Below, piece by piece: positions 12,362 through 25,417 of a stretch of 64,000 nt of DNA. The notes beneath the pieces were generated by a model that worked only from the letters and a program-made list of their open reading frames with translations, was not told the DNA's origin and made no database searches. Each line of letters starts with the position of its first letter. Position 1 is the stretch's first letter. The position numbers and the translations under genes are program-made. The stretch spans positions 29,439,764 to 29,503,763 of the forward strand of contig OV121092.1 of the NCBI GenBank assembly GCA_921293015.1, read 5' to 3'. This stretch comes from Phorcus lineatus (lineage: Eukaryota > Mollusca > Gastropoda > Trochida > Trochidae).

Positions 12362-14292
12362 ATCTTATTGATTTACATTTTTTAAATATATATTCTAAAA
12401 AGTGATTTGAAATTTGACATATTGGCAGCAAAATATTTATCAAAGGGCGAGTCCCTATGAACATATGAATTTGAACTAACTGTAATAATTACGAATAGAC
12501 GAATGGGGATGGGACCAATGTTAGAACTACATATACTCTCTTCATAGCAACAAACAAACATGACTTAACCTGAACATGTTATATATGGTATATTATTGAT
12601 TTTATTATTGACAACCGTGGTGAAATACTGTTTGGTAAAGTGATGTGTCAGATTTGTCTCAGGGAAAATTATGATATCATTGCAAATAGAAAATATACTA
12701 AGCATTTAATATGTAAGTAAAGAGTGACAACAAATAGTCGGTGAATTAATGAAACATTCAAGCGATTATTATCGTATGTTATATTGTATTGTATGTATAT
12801 TAAAACTTGTAGAACACTTTTTGAAATGAAAATTTAATTTTCAGCTATCTTTTCTAAAAAATTATAATAAAGCAAAAAATATCTTAAAGTTAAAGACATT
12901 TGCATCTGATTAGATTAAATGAACCATATTAAATCTATATGATTGTGTAAATAAAATGTGTGTAGTCATGCCGTCACAATGTTAGCACCGGCACCGCAGT
13001 CACAATTGCGGCCAAGTCGCGGATTATCAGTACATTTATACCAATCATGCTTGATTAGCGAGATCAATTGTTAAATAGAATTCTCAATTTCCATCAATTT
13101 AAAACTATTTTTTATCAAGCTCGATTATGATTTGGTTTTAAACTCTATTTAACTCGTGTGCAATAAAAACAATATTAAATTTAAGGTCGTTAAGTCTCCT
13201 CTTTAAACGTCATATTAGTGACATGGGTATGCTAGCACGAAGAAACTTGATCGCTGGTTTTTGATAAGTTGTCAAATAGTAGTTGAATGTTACTCTAAAA
13301 ATGTTGAGGAGAATTTGCCATATTTTGCATGTTAATACATGACAGCAAAACTGGTAACTTGCACTCCTGTAAAACTGTAGATAAACTTTATTGCAAAAAT
13401 GCCTCGTAATTTATTTAAACTTTTCATCATTACAGTTTATGCAAATCCAGAGGAATACATTTCATATCATTTGAACATTTGAAGGTGTTTTTATGAGGTT
13501 AGTAATATTCATACTACAACATGTTAAAATGTTTAAAGAGTTGAATTAGTGATTTTATCTGAAAAATAGCATAATTTGTCAAAACACTATTAGAAATGTA
13601 TTATATATAATCTAAGGTATATAACATGCAAATTTGCAGAATGTTATCATAATGAATACCTTTACATGGAACATTTTTTATAAAAGGGCAAAGGCAGTCC
13701 TATTAAGTTGACTGATTCTGAAAGGCATTTTATTCATTTACACACTTCATATTCTTCCTATCTGCCTATAACTCATTTCTTCGTCGTGAATTTATTTTCT
13801 GAAGTAGTTTTATAATACAAGATATAGTGCAATCACAAATATTATATTAAGCTCACCACATTTAACGTAGATAGCCACATGTGGTACGTGACAACTTTCA
13901 TTATAATTTATTTCAACTGAATGAAATCATCTTTTTCTCTCAAACAATATCACAATGAGGTGTTGTGCTAAAATGTTGAGTGAAAATATCCGGAATTGAA
14001 TTGTCAGTAGTCATTGAGGTTACACTGTGAGACAAAGAAGTTTCATGCACATTTGAGACCTTTCCTTCAGAGACCTTCAAAGGACAAACTTGTCTGAAAG
14101 AGACTGTGTAGATTGGGAAGAACATGCAGATGGAATATACCTTGATATAATTAGTTTTCAATGTCATGAAAATTGTTAAAACTTGAAAACCACCAATACT
14201 CCATATCTTTAAGACTTCTTTTGAGTTTGAATCAGTTTGTCTTTCGGATTTCTCTTGAAGAATTATTGACCCTTCAATTCGTTTAAAAGGAA

Positions 14293-14642
14293 TTAAAGTC
14301 ACAGTATATAAAAATCCGTGACACCCAATTAGTTTTTGTAGTAAATTTGTAACTGAAAAAATTCAAGACTAGTGTCATTTTATTGAAAAGATCTGATTTT
14401 TGCTAAGACGTACCTCTTTAATGCTAATCGGTTCAGTAGAGTGACAAAAATAAAGCGAAACGGGACAATGCCCAGCGTCATGTAGTCAAAAATCATTTTT
14501 GAAACTCATCTACAAATGATACAAAATAAAATGTGAGTTGAGTTGTGAGAGTATTTAAATAGTACGTATGCACTTGGTAATTCTTTAATGAATGAGACTT
14601 TTGAAAAACACAATCATTAAAATCACAAAGTGTCTCTATTAA
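14293..14642 (+). mobile_element. TTAA-flanked MITE, diverged copy 3
   Basis: Begins TTAAAGTCAC with TCCGTGA further in, and ends AAATCACAAAGTGTCTC followed by TATTAA. The middle CGAAACGGGACAATGCCCAG and GTAGTCAAAAATCATTTTTG align with copy 1 (CGAAAACCGGACAGTGGCGC, ATAGTCAATCATAATTTTG). It is shorter and more worn than the other two copies, so it is the oldest. It sits exactly where the visible C-to-A/B homology stops, so it may mark or hide that boundary. Confidence 0.55.
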
Positions 14643-17090
14643 AAGATTGGTTCATATTACATGGAAAAAAATGTTTAAATTCTAATTCTATGAGAGGGCA
14701 TTTTAAGTTTGAAAACTTGTCCCCAATCCTTTTCTTGTGAATAAAATATGTTTAAACCACAACCAATTCTTATCAATGCATTGAGTTTATAATTGTACTA
14801 TATTACCGATACATATTTGTCAGGAAAATAATTTCTTTGGTCATCTCACGTAGAAGGAGTACATCAACAGTTAATATCTTTAGGACAGAACTGAAAATTT
14901 AACTTCCTTTGAGAATGGAATGGTCCTTTCATCTAGCCCTTCGAGAATTAGATCCAAAATGTCAACTTAAGGTTTAAGGAATTTTAACACGATTCAGGCA
15001 AGCTTCATGTAACCTTTTTTTATTATATGTATATATGTTATGTGTCTTATATATTTAATCATTATATTTTCCTGATGGGAAAATTCTTATATAACGTGTT
15101 TCGTGTACGAGGAGAAATCCGCATGGGTATACATTTTCATGTGTTACATCTAATGTATTGTCTTATGGGTCAAATGGCTTTGAAACAATAAAACCATTTA
15201 ATTGAATTGGATTAAATTGAATTATATGTAGATCTCTTGTCAACATTTGGGCTGACCTAATCTTCAACGGTCATGATTATCTTGAAAGCGAATATTTTTA
15301 ATTCAATCATCCCATCCCCATGCGTCTTTGGGTAATGGAAAAAATTCTGAATAATATGACAGACGTGGCTCTTAATGAAACGTGTTTCTCTCTGTTATGC
15401 AGTTGGAATTCATATGACTTATTAGTTTAAACAAATTTTATTCAGATGAAAAGAATAAGGAACAAGTTCTCCAACTTAGGATACCCTATCCTTGAGACGT
15501 AAGATGGTAATTTACAATTCTTAAAGGCAGATGGCAGAAAGTTAACTCTCATAAATATTCATTTATTTTTTAATGTGTGATTGAATTACTAAAAGTAATT
15601 CGTACAATCAGGCAATAGTGTAACTAAATAAAATAAGCGATCTTTCTATCGTGAAAAAATATATTTTCGCACATAATTTAAGAGTTTTTTTAAAAATGAA
15701 ACAAATTATAATTTTGTTTATTCAATTATTTACCGAAATGAATAATTCATTTGTTTGAATGACATCATAAAGTGTCATTCATGTACTTAAGCTGTAGATC
15801 ACACCAAGATAAGCAACAATTGCATATTTTGATCCTTTGATATCGGCATATGAGAGAGTTACATGTAGTATATGTACAAATCGCCCCTCATTTTGAAACG
15901 TATCTTATTCTTCCAAACGTAACATCACAGCAGATATAGAAAAGTCATCAAACCATTAGCCACTGGTTGAATCTGTCTGGTGAAGTGGACTGCCTGGTGG
16001 AGAGAAATTTTGCTCTGTTTGCAATCCGCATGTGTCTTTGAATATCTCTGCCATTTTGGTACTTGTTACATAAATATCTTTTGCTATTTTACCACAGAAT
16101 TGAGGATTACAAATGATGCTGATGAGAGACAGTCACAACAATTAAGAGGATTTACCTGATTTTAAAGGTTAAGTACCTATAGCCTATAGAGAGTTCTTCC
16201 ATACCTCATGCTCCGACGGTCAGTGCTTGTGTGTGACTGTTTGCAGTTAACTTCCTGTAGATCTCTGGTTATGGAGATATCATGGAAATATTTACTTCCC
16301 TTACTATTTATAAATGTCTTATATTCAATGTCCTGTTTTGAAGTGATAGTGCGCGTAGGAGATCATCCTTCTCTGAACAACAGTTTTGTGATGTAATAAA
16401 TAACAGGATTTGTCTGTGTTAAGCATCTTCTATAGTCGAAGTATAAAGTATGCAGTTTTCTAGCATATTGATATTAAGAAGAGAAAACATTGAATCAGAA
16501 TGCCTTTGCAAGTTTTCATAATGAAGCATAGTCACAGAACTATTGAAATTATTTGCAAAGCAATCTTTAAAGAATAAATGAAATAGTTATAATCAGAAGA
16601 AGCCACTTTCACCAATTTCAAAAAGGTTTCTGTCCAAAATACACATTGATGATAATTTAAGGAATTATATTTAAATCTTTAATTGAAAAAAGGATATGTG
16701 AACTTCTAGCTTCAATAAAACTTTAGTCTATCAATATAAATGAAACTGCTTTAGAAGATAAATGGGATTATTGGTTTAAGTTACATTAACATAGTGCTTA
16801 AACATTTATCCTTTTGAGTATAGGAAGGGGGTGAGGTCACTTAAAAGATTGCAGCCCCTGAAGTGAATTGAAAATTCAATGAAATTTGCAAGGAGCATAA
16901 CCTTTTCCAAATAGTATGACAGACGTGTTGATATAAAATGACTACGTAAATGTATGATAACATATACTTTTAAAGAATAATTGAGACATACATGGACTCC
17001 TAAATCTGAATAAACGAATAAAAAATAATTTCATTTTTAAAATTTTAGTTTAAAAACTATCATCATCCTTAAATACGTACATCATTCATT
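14643..17090. other. Featureless A+T-rich spacer between copies C and A
   Basis: I see no gene, transposon end or clear repeat here. A 62-codon frame at 16208-16396 holds a hydrophobic stretch, but nothing supports it as an exon. The inner parts of A and B (17.1-19.0 kb and 23.2-28.2 kb) have no convincing counterpart here. Confidence 0.6.
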
Positions 17091-17808
17091 GTACACTACC
17101 CTGCTGCAATAATTCAACTGATTTACTTTATCTTTTTGGATGTCCATAGAGATACAAGATTCTTTAAAGTAATGTTGCTTGCGGAATTGGGAAACTCTTA
17201 ATTAATCATCAAGGAAAGTTCCAGGTTCTGGATTGAACATTTAACATTGTCTTCACTAATTTAGTTACCAGATATAAGATGATATTTGCATATAATATAA
17301 CGAATTATATATTTTGGCATCATGAATCAGTACGTCATGCATAAATTCATTAGTTTTAATTCAAATGTTGTTTGAAATGTGTTTTGATTCAGATTTATAA
17401 GAATATAAAATTGAACAAGGTTAAAACTTCAGTTACAAAGATAACAGCAATTGGAATGGATTTTCATTGTGTTCCTCGGGAGTTAAACACTTGTGATACA
17501 TTCTTTGTTATAGGTAATACATTTACTATATTTAAACATTTGTATTATGAATACTTATGCCCTCTTAGAGTAAAGTATTGAAAAGCAGAAACAAATAGTG
17601 ACACCATGAATTGTTTGAGATATGTGATATTGTGGTAATGGTATGAAGATTATATGATATACATGTATGTGGCAACTACACTTAAAGAACAAGCGTCATC
17701 AGAAGTCATACACAAAGAAAGATATAATAAGCAGTTCTAAGTTCTGTTACAGTAATGAAAAAAAACGCTCGAGAGTACAAGTATTACTTGTTTGCATTAA
17801 AACAGAAT

Positions 17809-17847
17809 CCCCTCCCCCCTCCCACTGCCTCCCAACCCCTCCCACCC
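17809..17847 (-). other. G-quadruplex-forming motif (minus strand)
   Basis: The plus strand has eight C-runs in 39 bases, at least six of three or more, with 1-3 base spacers. The minus strand is therefore a textbook G4 motif. The matching place in copy B (23897-23919) keeps four C-runs. Confidence 0.7.
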
Positions 17848-18903
17848 AAAACCTGAAAATATCTAACGGAATCACATATAAAGTTTCAGAAAGATGTGAT
17901 GAGCACTTTTAGAGTTCTGCTTCGAGAACAAATCTATCCCTGTGTACAGTCCTATTTCAAAACATTTTCACGGAAGCTACAAATACTATATGTATACAGA
18001 GAAAAGAGGGGATGGACTAAGAGTACCCGATGACTTTATCACATGGTATCTCATATCCATGATATAAAAATATCGGTTGCACATCTACTTTTTAGATCAA
18101 TACTATCATATTTGGAGTGAAAATATAAGTAGAAATATTCAAGTTAATATTATTGATTATTTGTCAGTTAGAATATGCTGTTCTAAACAGAAGTGCGTTT
18201 GCCTAATAATTCACATAATACAAAACTGTAATATCTATGGACATCACATTGCTGTTGCACAGCTAACTAAACATGTGTATTGCAAAAGTAATGCCATCTT
18301 GTCTTTATAAAAAAAATGATTGTGAAAACCAAATTAACTTACAAAATAGTGTTAACATTTTGCAGCATGTAAATCAATACTTCTTGTCATTCTAGCCATG
18401 TTACATTCACAAAACATTAATCATGGATAACCATTTGCATACAGAATAAAGAGCTTGTCTAACAAATGTTGGTAACTGTAAAATGATATTTGTTTAAAAA
18501 TATTTACATTTCATCATTGATTAGTAATTCAATCACCGTGTTGAAAACATATTAGTATTGTTTACCACTTTGGGTAAAACATGAATTGGAAATGATACGA
18601 TTGATACGATGATATTATTGCCGTAGGATACAACAACTCAATATTGTTGGTGATCCTAAACAATCTGTAATAATCATTAAAAACGCATAACCGTATGCAT
18701 AACCATAAGAAATTGTGTATTGAGTATGCTGGTTTTCTTTACCTGAAGTGTGTGTAGCTATGGTGACACCAAGAAATGTACTTTAAATTTGAGATATAAT
18801 TGTTATTAAAGGTACCTTCATACGTCAATTAGTCTAGCAAGCTTGACCATCGTTATCAAATTTTTGGACATTAATAGTGTGGTATACCTTAAACAATACA
18901 TTC

Positions 18904-18959
18904 CACTATTAATTTATATATAGCCCAAGCGACGCTGAAAACCAACTCTCTTACTCATT
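18904..18959 (+). repeat. LINE 3' tail relic in copy A
   Basis: TATATATAGCCCAAGCGACG followed by CTGAAAACCAACTC and a short ACTC-like run resembles the 3' end of the LINE at 1-3171 (GAAATATTGCCCAAGCGGCG, TTAAAC, ACTC units). The same relic lies at the matching place in copy B (28117-28177), so it was there before A and B separated. Confidence 0.6.
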
Positions 18960-20940
18960 AGATATCAATAAACCCTGTAATCAAAGCAATCTTAATAATT
19001 ACGTGATTGATTTTTATAGAATGTTACCCCAATTCCGTATCTCCAAACAAAAAGACCAAACTGAATTGTCAATAATTCTTGAAAACGTTTCTCAAAGACT
19101 TAAACTAAGTGTAGCGATGGTTTTCAATTTTGAATTACTCTTGTGAAATTTAAAACTAATAACCTCACGGTATATTCCATGTCCATGTTTCTGCACAATC
19201 TACAAAGTCACTTTGAGACAAGTTTGCCCTTTGAAGTTCTCTGTGGGGAAGATTTCAAATGTTCATGCAACTTTTCTGTCTCTCAGTTTAACCCGAATGA
19301 TTACTGACAATTCAATTTCGGCAATTTTTTCAACACTCAATGTTAAAAAAGTTTGCAAACCAACAGAATTCAGTAAGTTCTCGTAACACCGATGATGAAA
19401 TATAAAATAAATTTTCCTTAGCTTTTCAAACGTAATAGCCCACATACAATCAACTCGTTATTGGTTAACTCAAAAGCAGACAAAGATCAGTATCCGTTTA
19501 GTACAAAACTGTATTCTTACTGTCACCTATTACATATGTAAAACATTGACATAGCTTTTCAATTCAATACTGGTGATGCAATGCAAAGTATGAAAACGAC
19601 TTGTTTGATATATTATTAATGTAAATGAGGATGTAATCTTGAATTTTCAACACCAGAGTGAAACGTTTTGGTAAAGAAACACTTGCCTACATCAAGAGAT
19701 ATCACCAAGATATTATAGACCAGACAGTCTTTCATCAGGAATGTCAAAAAGCTGTTTTTATTGGCAAAAGCCATTTTGGACATTCTCGTAGATTATATCC
19801 ATGCTTCATAGGCTTTCCCGGTTTGTGAAAAGAGTTTACATTTTTAAACCTTGATGTCTTAACCAATCACCTGGAAGTAGTTGTAAGAACTATTACAAAT
19901 CATATGGGCGTAAGTTATCCCTTTTAATGTCCTGATTTGTCCGCTGCCAATATGTCAACCTTAAAACCACTTTCCTAAATTCCTTAGAGAAAGAAAATAT
20001 TCGCAAGTAAACACAAGATATCAACCCGACAGCGACCATGCTAAACATGATATTATAAAAAGACGCACATTAAGTTTCTTTTCCTTGAACAGATAAAGAT
20101 ACTGAATGTATATTATCTCTGAGTCAGGTATCGATAAGGGCAGTGCGACATTTAGAAACAACTCAATGGGATAAATGAGCGCATATTTATAAGGTCATGC
20201 ATATGTTGAAGTAACAATATCTTTCTCTACCTTTTTTCATATGATTTAAAGAACCTAGATTTAACAGAGGTTCAATGTTTGAGAAAATTCAATTCACGTA
20301 AATGTTACTGATCGAATGAATGTAAAGTCTATTTTAGCAGATATCGCTTGTACATACAGATCGGATTCTTAGATAATGAGAGCTTTCTATCAGCGTATGA
20401 ATTAAATTAAACTGTATACCTAGTCAAATACTAGATATTCAAGAATTGTCCTAATTCTATTCAATATACAAACAAGAATCGTTGTGCTTACAAGACACTT
20501 TAGAAAAAATTAAAACATGGGCACTCTGTGTACTTGAAATGACACAATTTAGATATAGTGAGACATTTGAAAACAAAAATCTTCAAAAAGGTTGGACTAG
20601 ATTATCACTTAGCAGCACCAAGGTAATTAGCAACTTAATTTCATAAAGACACCCTTCTACAATAATAGCTTAAGTTTCACTCTAAGCCCAAATGATTACA
20701 GTTTTTGTTGCTGTTGATCATTCTAAAGTTCAGCTGACAAGGTGATTTTCTTCATGATAAAGTTTGCAAAGTTTGAAGTTATTTTGAACTACTTTGGAAA
20801 CCTTTGTATAACTAATGATAAACATTACATGATAATGAAATTTAACAAGGTGGAAATATCTTCGGTCAGTTACCTTGAACAACATTTTCTACATTATTAT
20901 CAAATATATTAATTCGAAAACCCTTCTGCTAATAAAAATA

Positions 20941-22079
20941 TCGCATGATAATGAAGTTTTAGAAAGTTGAGATATCTTATACAGCAGTATTAATACCCGT
21001 GTTTACAATAATAATAAAAAGGAAACAGATCTATCCGACTCAGCCATCGAAATGAAATAAACGATCTGTATAACTCTTTTCTTATCAATGCAAACAATGG
21101 CAGTGAATTCATAAATAAGAAAATTATATTAATGGAATATGACGAGGATGTTAAATGAATGTTCGATTTTGTTGTCCAAATGACAAAGGTACAAGTGATA
21201 TTTGACTTTATAGAGGTTTATCTTATCCTTGAAAACCTAATATACGTCAGTCAAGTATTTTGATATTTCAATTTTTTTGTTGTAAATGAAAGACATTGCA
21301 TTATAAGGATTAATATTCATAGAGGTAGTTTTCTTTCTAATTCTTAGATTTACTGATCTCACTTGTTTTCACCATATTCATGACTGAGAAAGAAAAAACA
21401 CAAATGATGTCTTCAGGATGGTTCTTGCTGATTAGTTTCTGTGTTAAGAACTGAATATATAAAAGAATCAATAGACAGAAAGTGTCAAAATATCCTATAA
21501 ATTTGAACAGAGTTATATGTTTGTAAAAGTTTGAAAGACATATTATTTATTTCATCAATTTTGAAGTTAAAAGATCATCATGTAACATCGAAAGGCATCA
21601 AATTGATATTGGTTTATGAATAATCGCGATTTCATTTTGCAATGTTCAAATTCTATGCCACTTGACATGAGAGGTTTGCTTACCCTTTTGATAAAAAGCT
21701 TAAAATAGATTAGAGATGTATACCATTAATCACAAGCAAGTGATTTAATTTCAAGACTTTGTCAGTTTTGACGTTTCTTTGACAGGGTAGTTTTATCCAT
21801 ACTAAAAGATCACGAAGCATATACCATAGATGACCCCTCTGCATAACTGTTTCAAACATTGATCCTCTGGAGATGATAAAAGAACCAAGGCACGAAATTC
21901 AAATCATCGTCGTTGTAATCAATAATTCAATCAAAGAAGAGCCATTTTGATGTGATATTCAAAACTCATACCCTCTGAATTCCATTTAAATGATATCCAT
22001 ATTTCCCAAAACACAACATCTTCTAACTGATTTTAAACTCCCCTTAGAGATCTGAAGTACAATTTGGAAGTAGAATGTT
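20941..22079. other. A+T-rich DNA with no recognised feature
   Basis: Homology between A and B fades at about 20935. I see no open frame, transposon end or repeat up to the tandem array at 22080. Confidence 0.55.
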
Positions 22080-22819
22080 AATAATTATATATGTGCATTA
22101 TTGGCTGCATACTATAATATTTTAACTGATTTACTTTAATTGATTATCTGATTCTTTCCATCCAGTGACATTATAAGAATGTCATAAACATTCCAAACAC
22201 TCTTTGTTGTCTGGAAGAAAATGTAATCATCAAATATCAAAGACCATTGACAACTAATGTTAATGATTATATATGTACAGTATTGGCTGCATACTATAAT
22301 ATTTTAACTGATTTACTTTAATTGATTATCTGAAAAATTAAAAAATTATGATTTGAACATGTCTTCCTAAAGTTGATGGTTGAAGTTTTTTCAAAGAATT
22401 TATTTTTCTTCTTGATGTATCTATGTTTGTGATTCTTTCCATCCATTGACATTATACAAATGTCATAAACATTCCAAACACTCTTTGTTGTCTGGAAGAA
22501 AATGTAATCATCAAATATCAAAGACCATTGACAACTAATGTTAATGATTATATATGTACAGTATTGGCTGCATACTATAATATTTTAACTAATTTACTTT
22601 AATTGATTATCTGAAAAATTAAAAAATTATGATTTGAACATGTCTTCCTAAAGTTGATGGTTGAAGTTTTTTCAAAGAATTTATTTTTCTTCTTGATGTA
22701 TCTATGTTTGTGATTCTTTCCATCCAGTGACATTATACAAATGTCATAAACATTCCAAATACTCTTTGTTGTCTGGAAGAAAATGTTATCATATCAAATA
22801 TCAAAGACCATTGACAACT
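22080..22819 (+). repeat. Three-unit tandem repeat, full unit 281 bp
   Basis: Units start at 22080, 22261 and 22542 with TAATNATTATATATGT. Units 2 and 3 are nearly identical. Unit 1 lacks the roughly 100-bp middle piece that contains ATGATTTGAACATGTCTTCC and TTTATTTTTCTTCTTGATG. All units carry ATTGGCTGCATACTATAATA, TTGTTGTCTGGAAGAAAATG and AAAGACCATTGACAACTA. The piece AACTGATTTACTTTA also occurs at the start of copy A (about 17116). Near-identity of units 2 and 3 means a recent expansion. Confidence 0.92.
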
Positions 22820-23229
22820 AGTCCACAATCACCTGACATCTCTTTATAGTTCCAACCGCAGCTATTACATTAGCGTCCGCATTGTCTTTGAGACTCATGA
22901 TTACCATGTAATAAACTTTCTTGTATCAAAGAACATTTTAACATGGATGAAACATTGATTTCCTTGGCAGTTGCAACTTTGTCATCCACACATTAGTCAT
23001 GAAAACATTTACTGTCCCTACATTTTTTTATCACTAGACATAAGTTTGTTAACAGTAACATATAAATTTACTTACCAGCTTCAATTCGTAAAATGTATTG
23101 ATAATGTCCAGTGCTCATGTTGCAGATGTGAACTAGTGGATTGCAAATTTCTAACACTCAACTAAAAGGAATTACACTTACAAACAATTTGTTTGATTTA
23201 TGCACCGACCGCTCTAATATTTTTGTCCA
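22820..23229. other. Short spacer before copy B
   Basis: No gene or repeat recognised. A 64-codon frame (22971-23165) has no recognisable domain. Confidence 0.5.
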
Positions 23230-23896
23230 TATCTTGGATGTCTAAAATAATCTTGCCAGCGGAATCTTGTAATTCTTAATCAATCATCAAGGAAATTCCA
23301 AGACACTGGATTGTATAATGAACATTGTATTCACTAATTTTGTGTACCAGATTTATGCTAATATTTGCATATCATAGAACCCAAACAGTTATTTTTGGTA
23401 ACATAAATTAGTACATGCACCCTATGCGTAATTCAATAATTTTAATTAACGTTTTTTTGAAATTTTAAAAAATTCAGATTTATAATAATATGAAATGGAA
23501 AATGTCAACACTACAGTTACAACAATAAGAGCAATTGGAATGTATTTTGAATTGTGTCCCTGGGGGGTCAGTAAACAATTGTAATACAGCCATTGTTATA
23601 TGTGTTACGTTTAGTAGATAAACTTTTGTATTATGAGAAAAGTGTTGGAAATGCAAAGAGTCTTCTTCAGCAAAAACAATAGTTACAGCATGAAATTTTA
23701 TCATTTGAGATATTATTTTGAATATGTGATATTGTTTCTTTCGGAAGAGGATATTGTATTCTTGCATGTTGCAACTACACTTGAAAACAATGTCATCAAA
23801 AGAAAGGTAAGATAAGCAGCTTTTTGGGGTCTGATACAGTAATGAAGCAATCCTGTAATTTACAAATTCTACTTGTTTGCATGAAAATAGAAACAA

Positions 23897-23919
23897 CCCT
23901 AACCCACTACCCCCTTCCC
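23897..23919 (-). other. Worn G-quadruplex motif, counterpart of 17809-17847
   Basis: Four C-runs of three or more (CCC, CCC, CCCCC, CCC) with short spacers, followed like the A copy by GAAACCTGAAAATAT. Four G-runs on the minus strand are the minimum for a G4. Confidence 0.55.
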
Positions 23920-24763
23920 GAAACCTGAAAATATTAAACGGCAACACTTCATAAGGTGGCTATGTAGTGTTTCCCCTAGGTTGCAAAAAGGGCAGGGCAA
24001 ACTCCTTTCAAAAGGGCAATTAGATACAATTTCATTTCACTTTTGAACAAAACGGTGCTGCTTTCTGTAAATGAAACAGTTGAAATGAATCCTATAAATA
24101 AATTCAGAAAAAAAACACATTTTTAGCCAATTTTGAAAGACTTACGGATTTCAGACACGTGCATCTCACTCGTTACATCAAGTGAGATTATCCTGCTGTG
24201 TTCGCCAGTAATCCCCCTATTGTGTCTGTATCTAGCTAAACATGTGGTCAGCAGGTGTGTCCCAGGGAAGAAAGGATGGATCATTGGTTTGTTTAATCAT
24301 TCTCTTATTTAGGTTTATTCACTGTTTCTTTTGTCAAATGCTTGTAGTTCTTATATCATAGCAATGATGAGCTCTTCATACATTAGGATAAGTATCTTAT
24401 GTAAAATGCAATTGCGACATTAGAGATAAGTTCAAATGTACATGTAATTCTGTAAAAGGCCTAAATGAAGATTTGGGCTGGCAACAAGGCAGGGCGCTCA
24501 GAAAAAGGGCAGGGCGTTGCGCCCTGCTAAAAATGACTAAAGCCCAACTCACATTACGCACGATTGCACTATGATAACATTACGATTCGATCGTACTGGT
24601 ATCGTATTGTGGTCTTTACGATCTGTTTCTGTGCGTGAGGTACACGATGTGGGTACAATTATTGCATGAAATATCACGATTCTAACACGGTCGGAACACA
24701 ATCAACACAAACTTGACATAATGCTCGATGCAATCACGAATGGTGTAAGACTAATGCCCGATT

Positions 24764-25211
24764 TTAAAGAGCCACTCCGTGATTTTCATAACATATTATT
24801 AACTTTTGATACAAACTAAATGTCATGTGGTGATATAAAATCATCTTAACTTTTCACGTCCAAAAGACAAATACTGGTTTTCCACTAAAATCTGAAAACA
24901 GCCCCATAAATGCACAGAGGTGTAGCTATCATGTCCAGTATACTTGGACACTTATAATATAACCTAACAAACACTATGAAATCCTAACTGCCCTCCTGGC
25001 TGTTTTAGATAAGTCTCCAAAATTACGTTTCTCTATTTGACGCGCGCTACTGTGAAAATTACGTTTCACTAATTGCGCGGTTCTACCTTCATATTGTCAC
25101 TGTAAAACAACAATAAGTCTTTTTGGACACAGTCGATACTTCGCGATCAAATGTCACCATTGATTACGTTTGGTATATATGACTCCAACAACTCACAGAG
25201 TGACTCTTTAA
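24764..25211 (-). mobile_element. TTAA-flanked MITE, copy 2
   Basis: TTAA at 24764-24767 and 25208-25211 with ends AGAGCCACTCCGTGA and TCACAGAGTGACTCT. Interior words GCCCTCCTGGCTGTTTTAG and TATTTGACGCGCGCTACTGT are the reverse complement of copy 1, so it lies in the opposite orientation. It sits inside the TA-flanked element and therefore came after it. Confidence 0.85.
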
Positions 25212-25417
25212 ATAATTTATGCAAAGGCAAAAGAGGTGAGCCATGACCTTTTAAGATCAGTGTAGAATTGTCATTCATCCTGTGATGCATTGCAGCTATG
25301 AAATACAATGTCATTGCGATAAAGACATGAGAGCATATATTACCAATTGTAACATTATCTTCGGACAATCTTCCTGAGTTTTTCTCTCATCTTCTGGCTT
25401 ATGGAAATAACTACCGA

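Larger units (their letters stand above)
3500..14292 (+). repeat. Left arm (copy C) of a large inverted repeat
   Basis: Non-coding DNA whose reverse complement matches the right arm (copy B). Anchor blocks seen by eye: 3600-3810 with 41070-41345; 3905-3960 with 40980-41040; 4210-4400 with 40640-40810; 4420-4520 with 40530-40640; 7670-7870 with 34210-34430; 8050-8215 with 33830-34030; 9325-9450 with 33150-33270; 10160-10300 with 32780-32930; 11077-11330 with 32220-32490; 13940-14290 with 29390-29740. Blocks are collinear and of opposite orientation. Blocks at 11077-11530, 11770-11860 and 13950-14290 also match copy A (20080-20760, 19050-19340) in reverse. The SINEs, the 5S-like SINE and the MITEs sit between anchors as later insertions. 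I saw no host gene. The outer limit is unclear because the LINE and a tandem repeat lie there; the inner limit is near the MITE at 14293. The stretch 4530-7660 was not matched in detail. Confidence 0.75.
17100..20940 (+). repeat. Copy A: third partial copy of the duplicated segment
   Basis: Direct match to copy B. Blocks seen: 17150-17560 with 23240-23640; 17800-17910 with 23890-23950 plus 27070-27130; 18000-18970 with 27290-28200; 19040-19980 with 29390-30340; 20370-20470 with 30530-30570 plus 32112-32220; 20510-20935 with 32230-32690. Shared details include GACAAGTTTGCCCTTTGAAG, GGTATATTCCATG and a LINE tail relic. A lacks the hAT-like, SINE and piggyBac insertions of B. It also lacks about 1.1 kb present in B at 28.2-29.4 kb, and B lacks about 0.4 kb present in A near 19990-20360. 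No protein-coding constraint is visible; frames are not kept between copies. Confidence 0.78.

Noticed and set aside
13940-14302. 120-codon minus-strand frame in copy C
   Set aside because: The homologous frames in A (19263-19445) and B (29495-29680) lie on the opposite sense of the same DNA, so the coding potential is not conserved.
16208-16396. Short frame with a signal-peptide-like hydrophobic stretch
   Set aside because: Only about 20 residues follow the stretch, and there is no family match, exon signal or conservation to support a secreted peptide.
15348-16930. Repeat of ATATGACAGACGTG-like words at about 15350 and 16915
   Set aside because: Only about 13 bases match and the flanks do not align; consistent with chance.
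23480-23947. 155-codon minus-strand frame, the longest of the middle region
   Set aside because: The matching part of copy A is not open and no domain is visible; it covers the C-rich run and the duplicated non-coding block.
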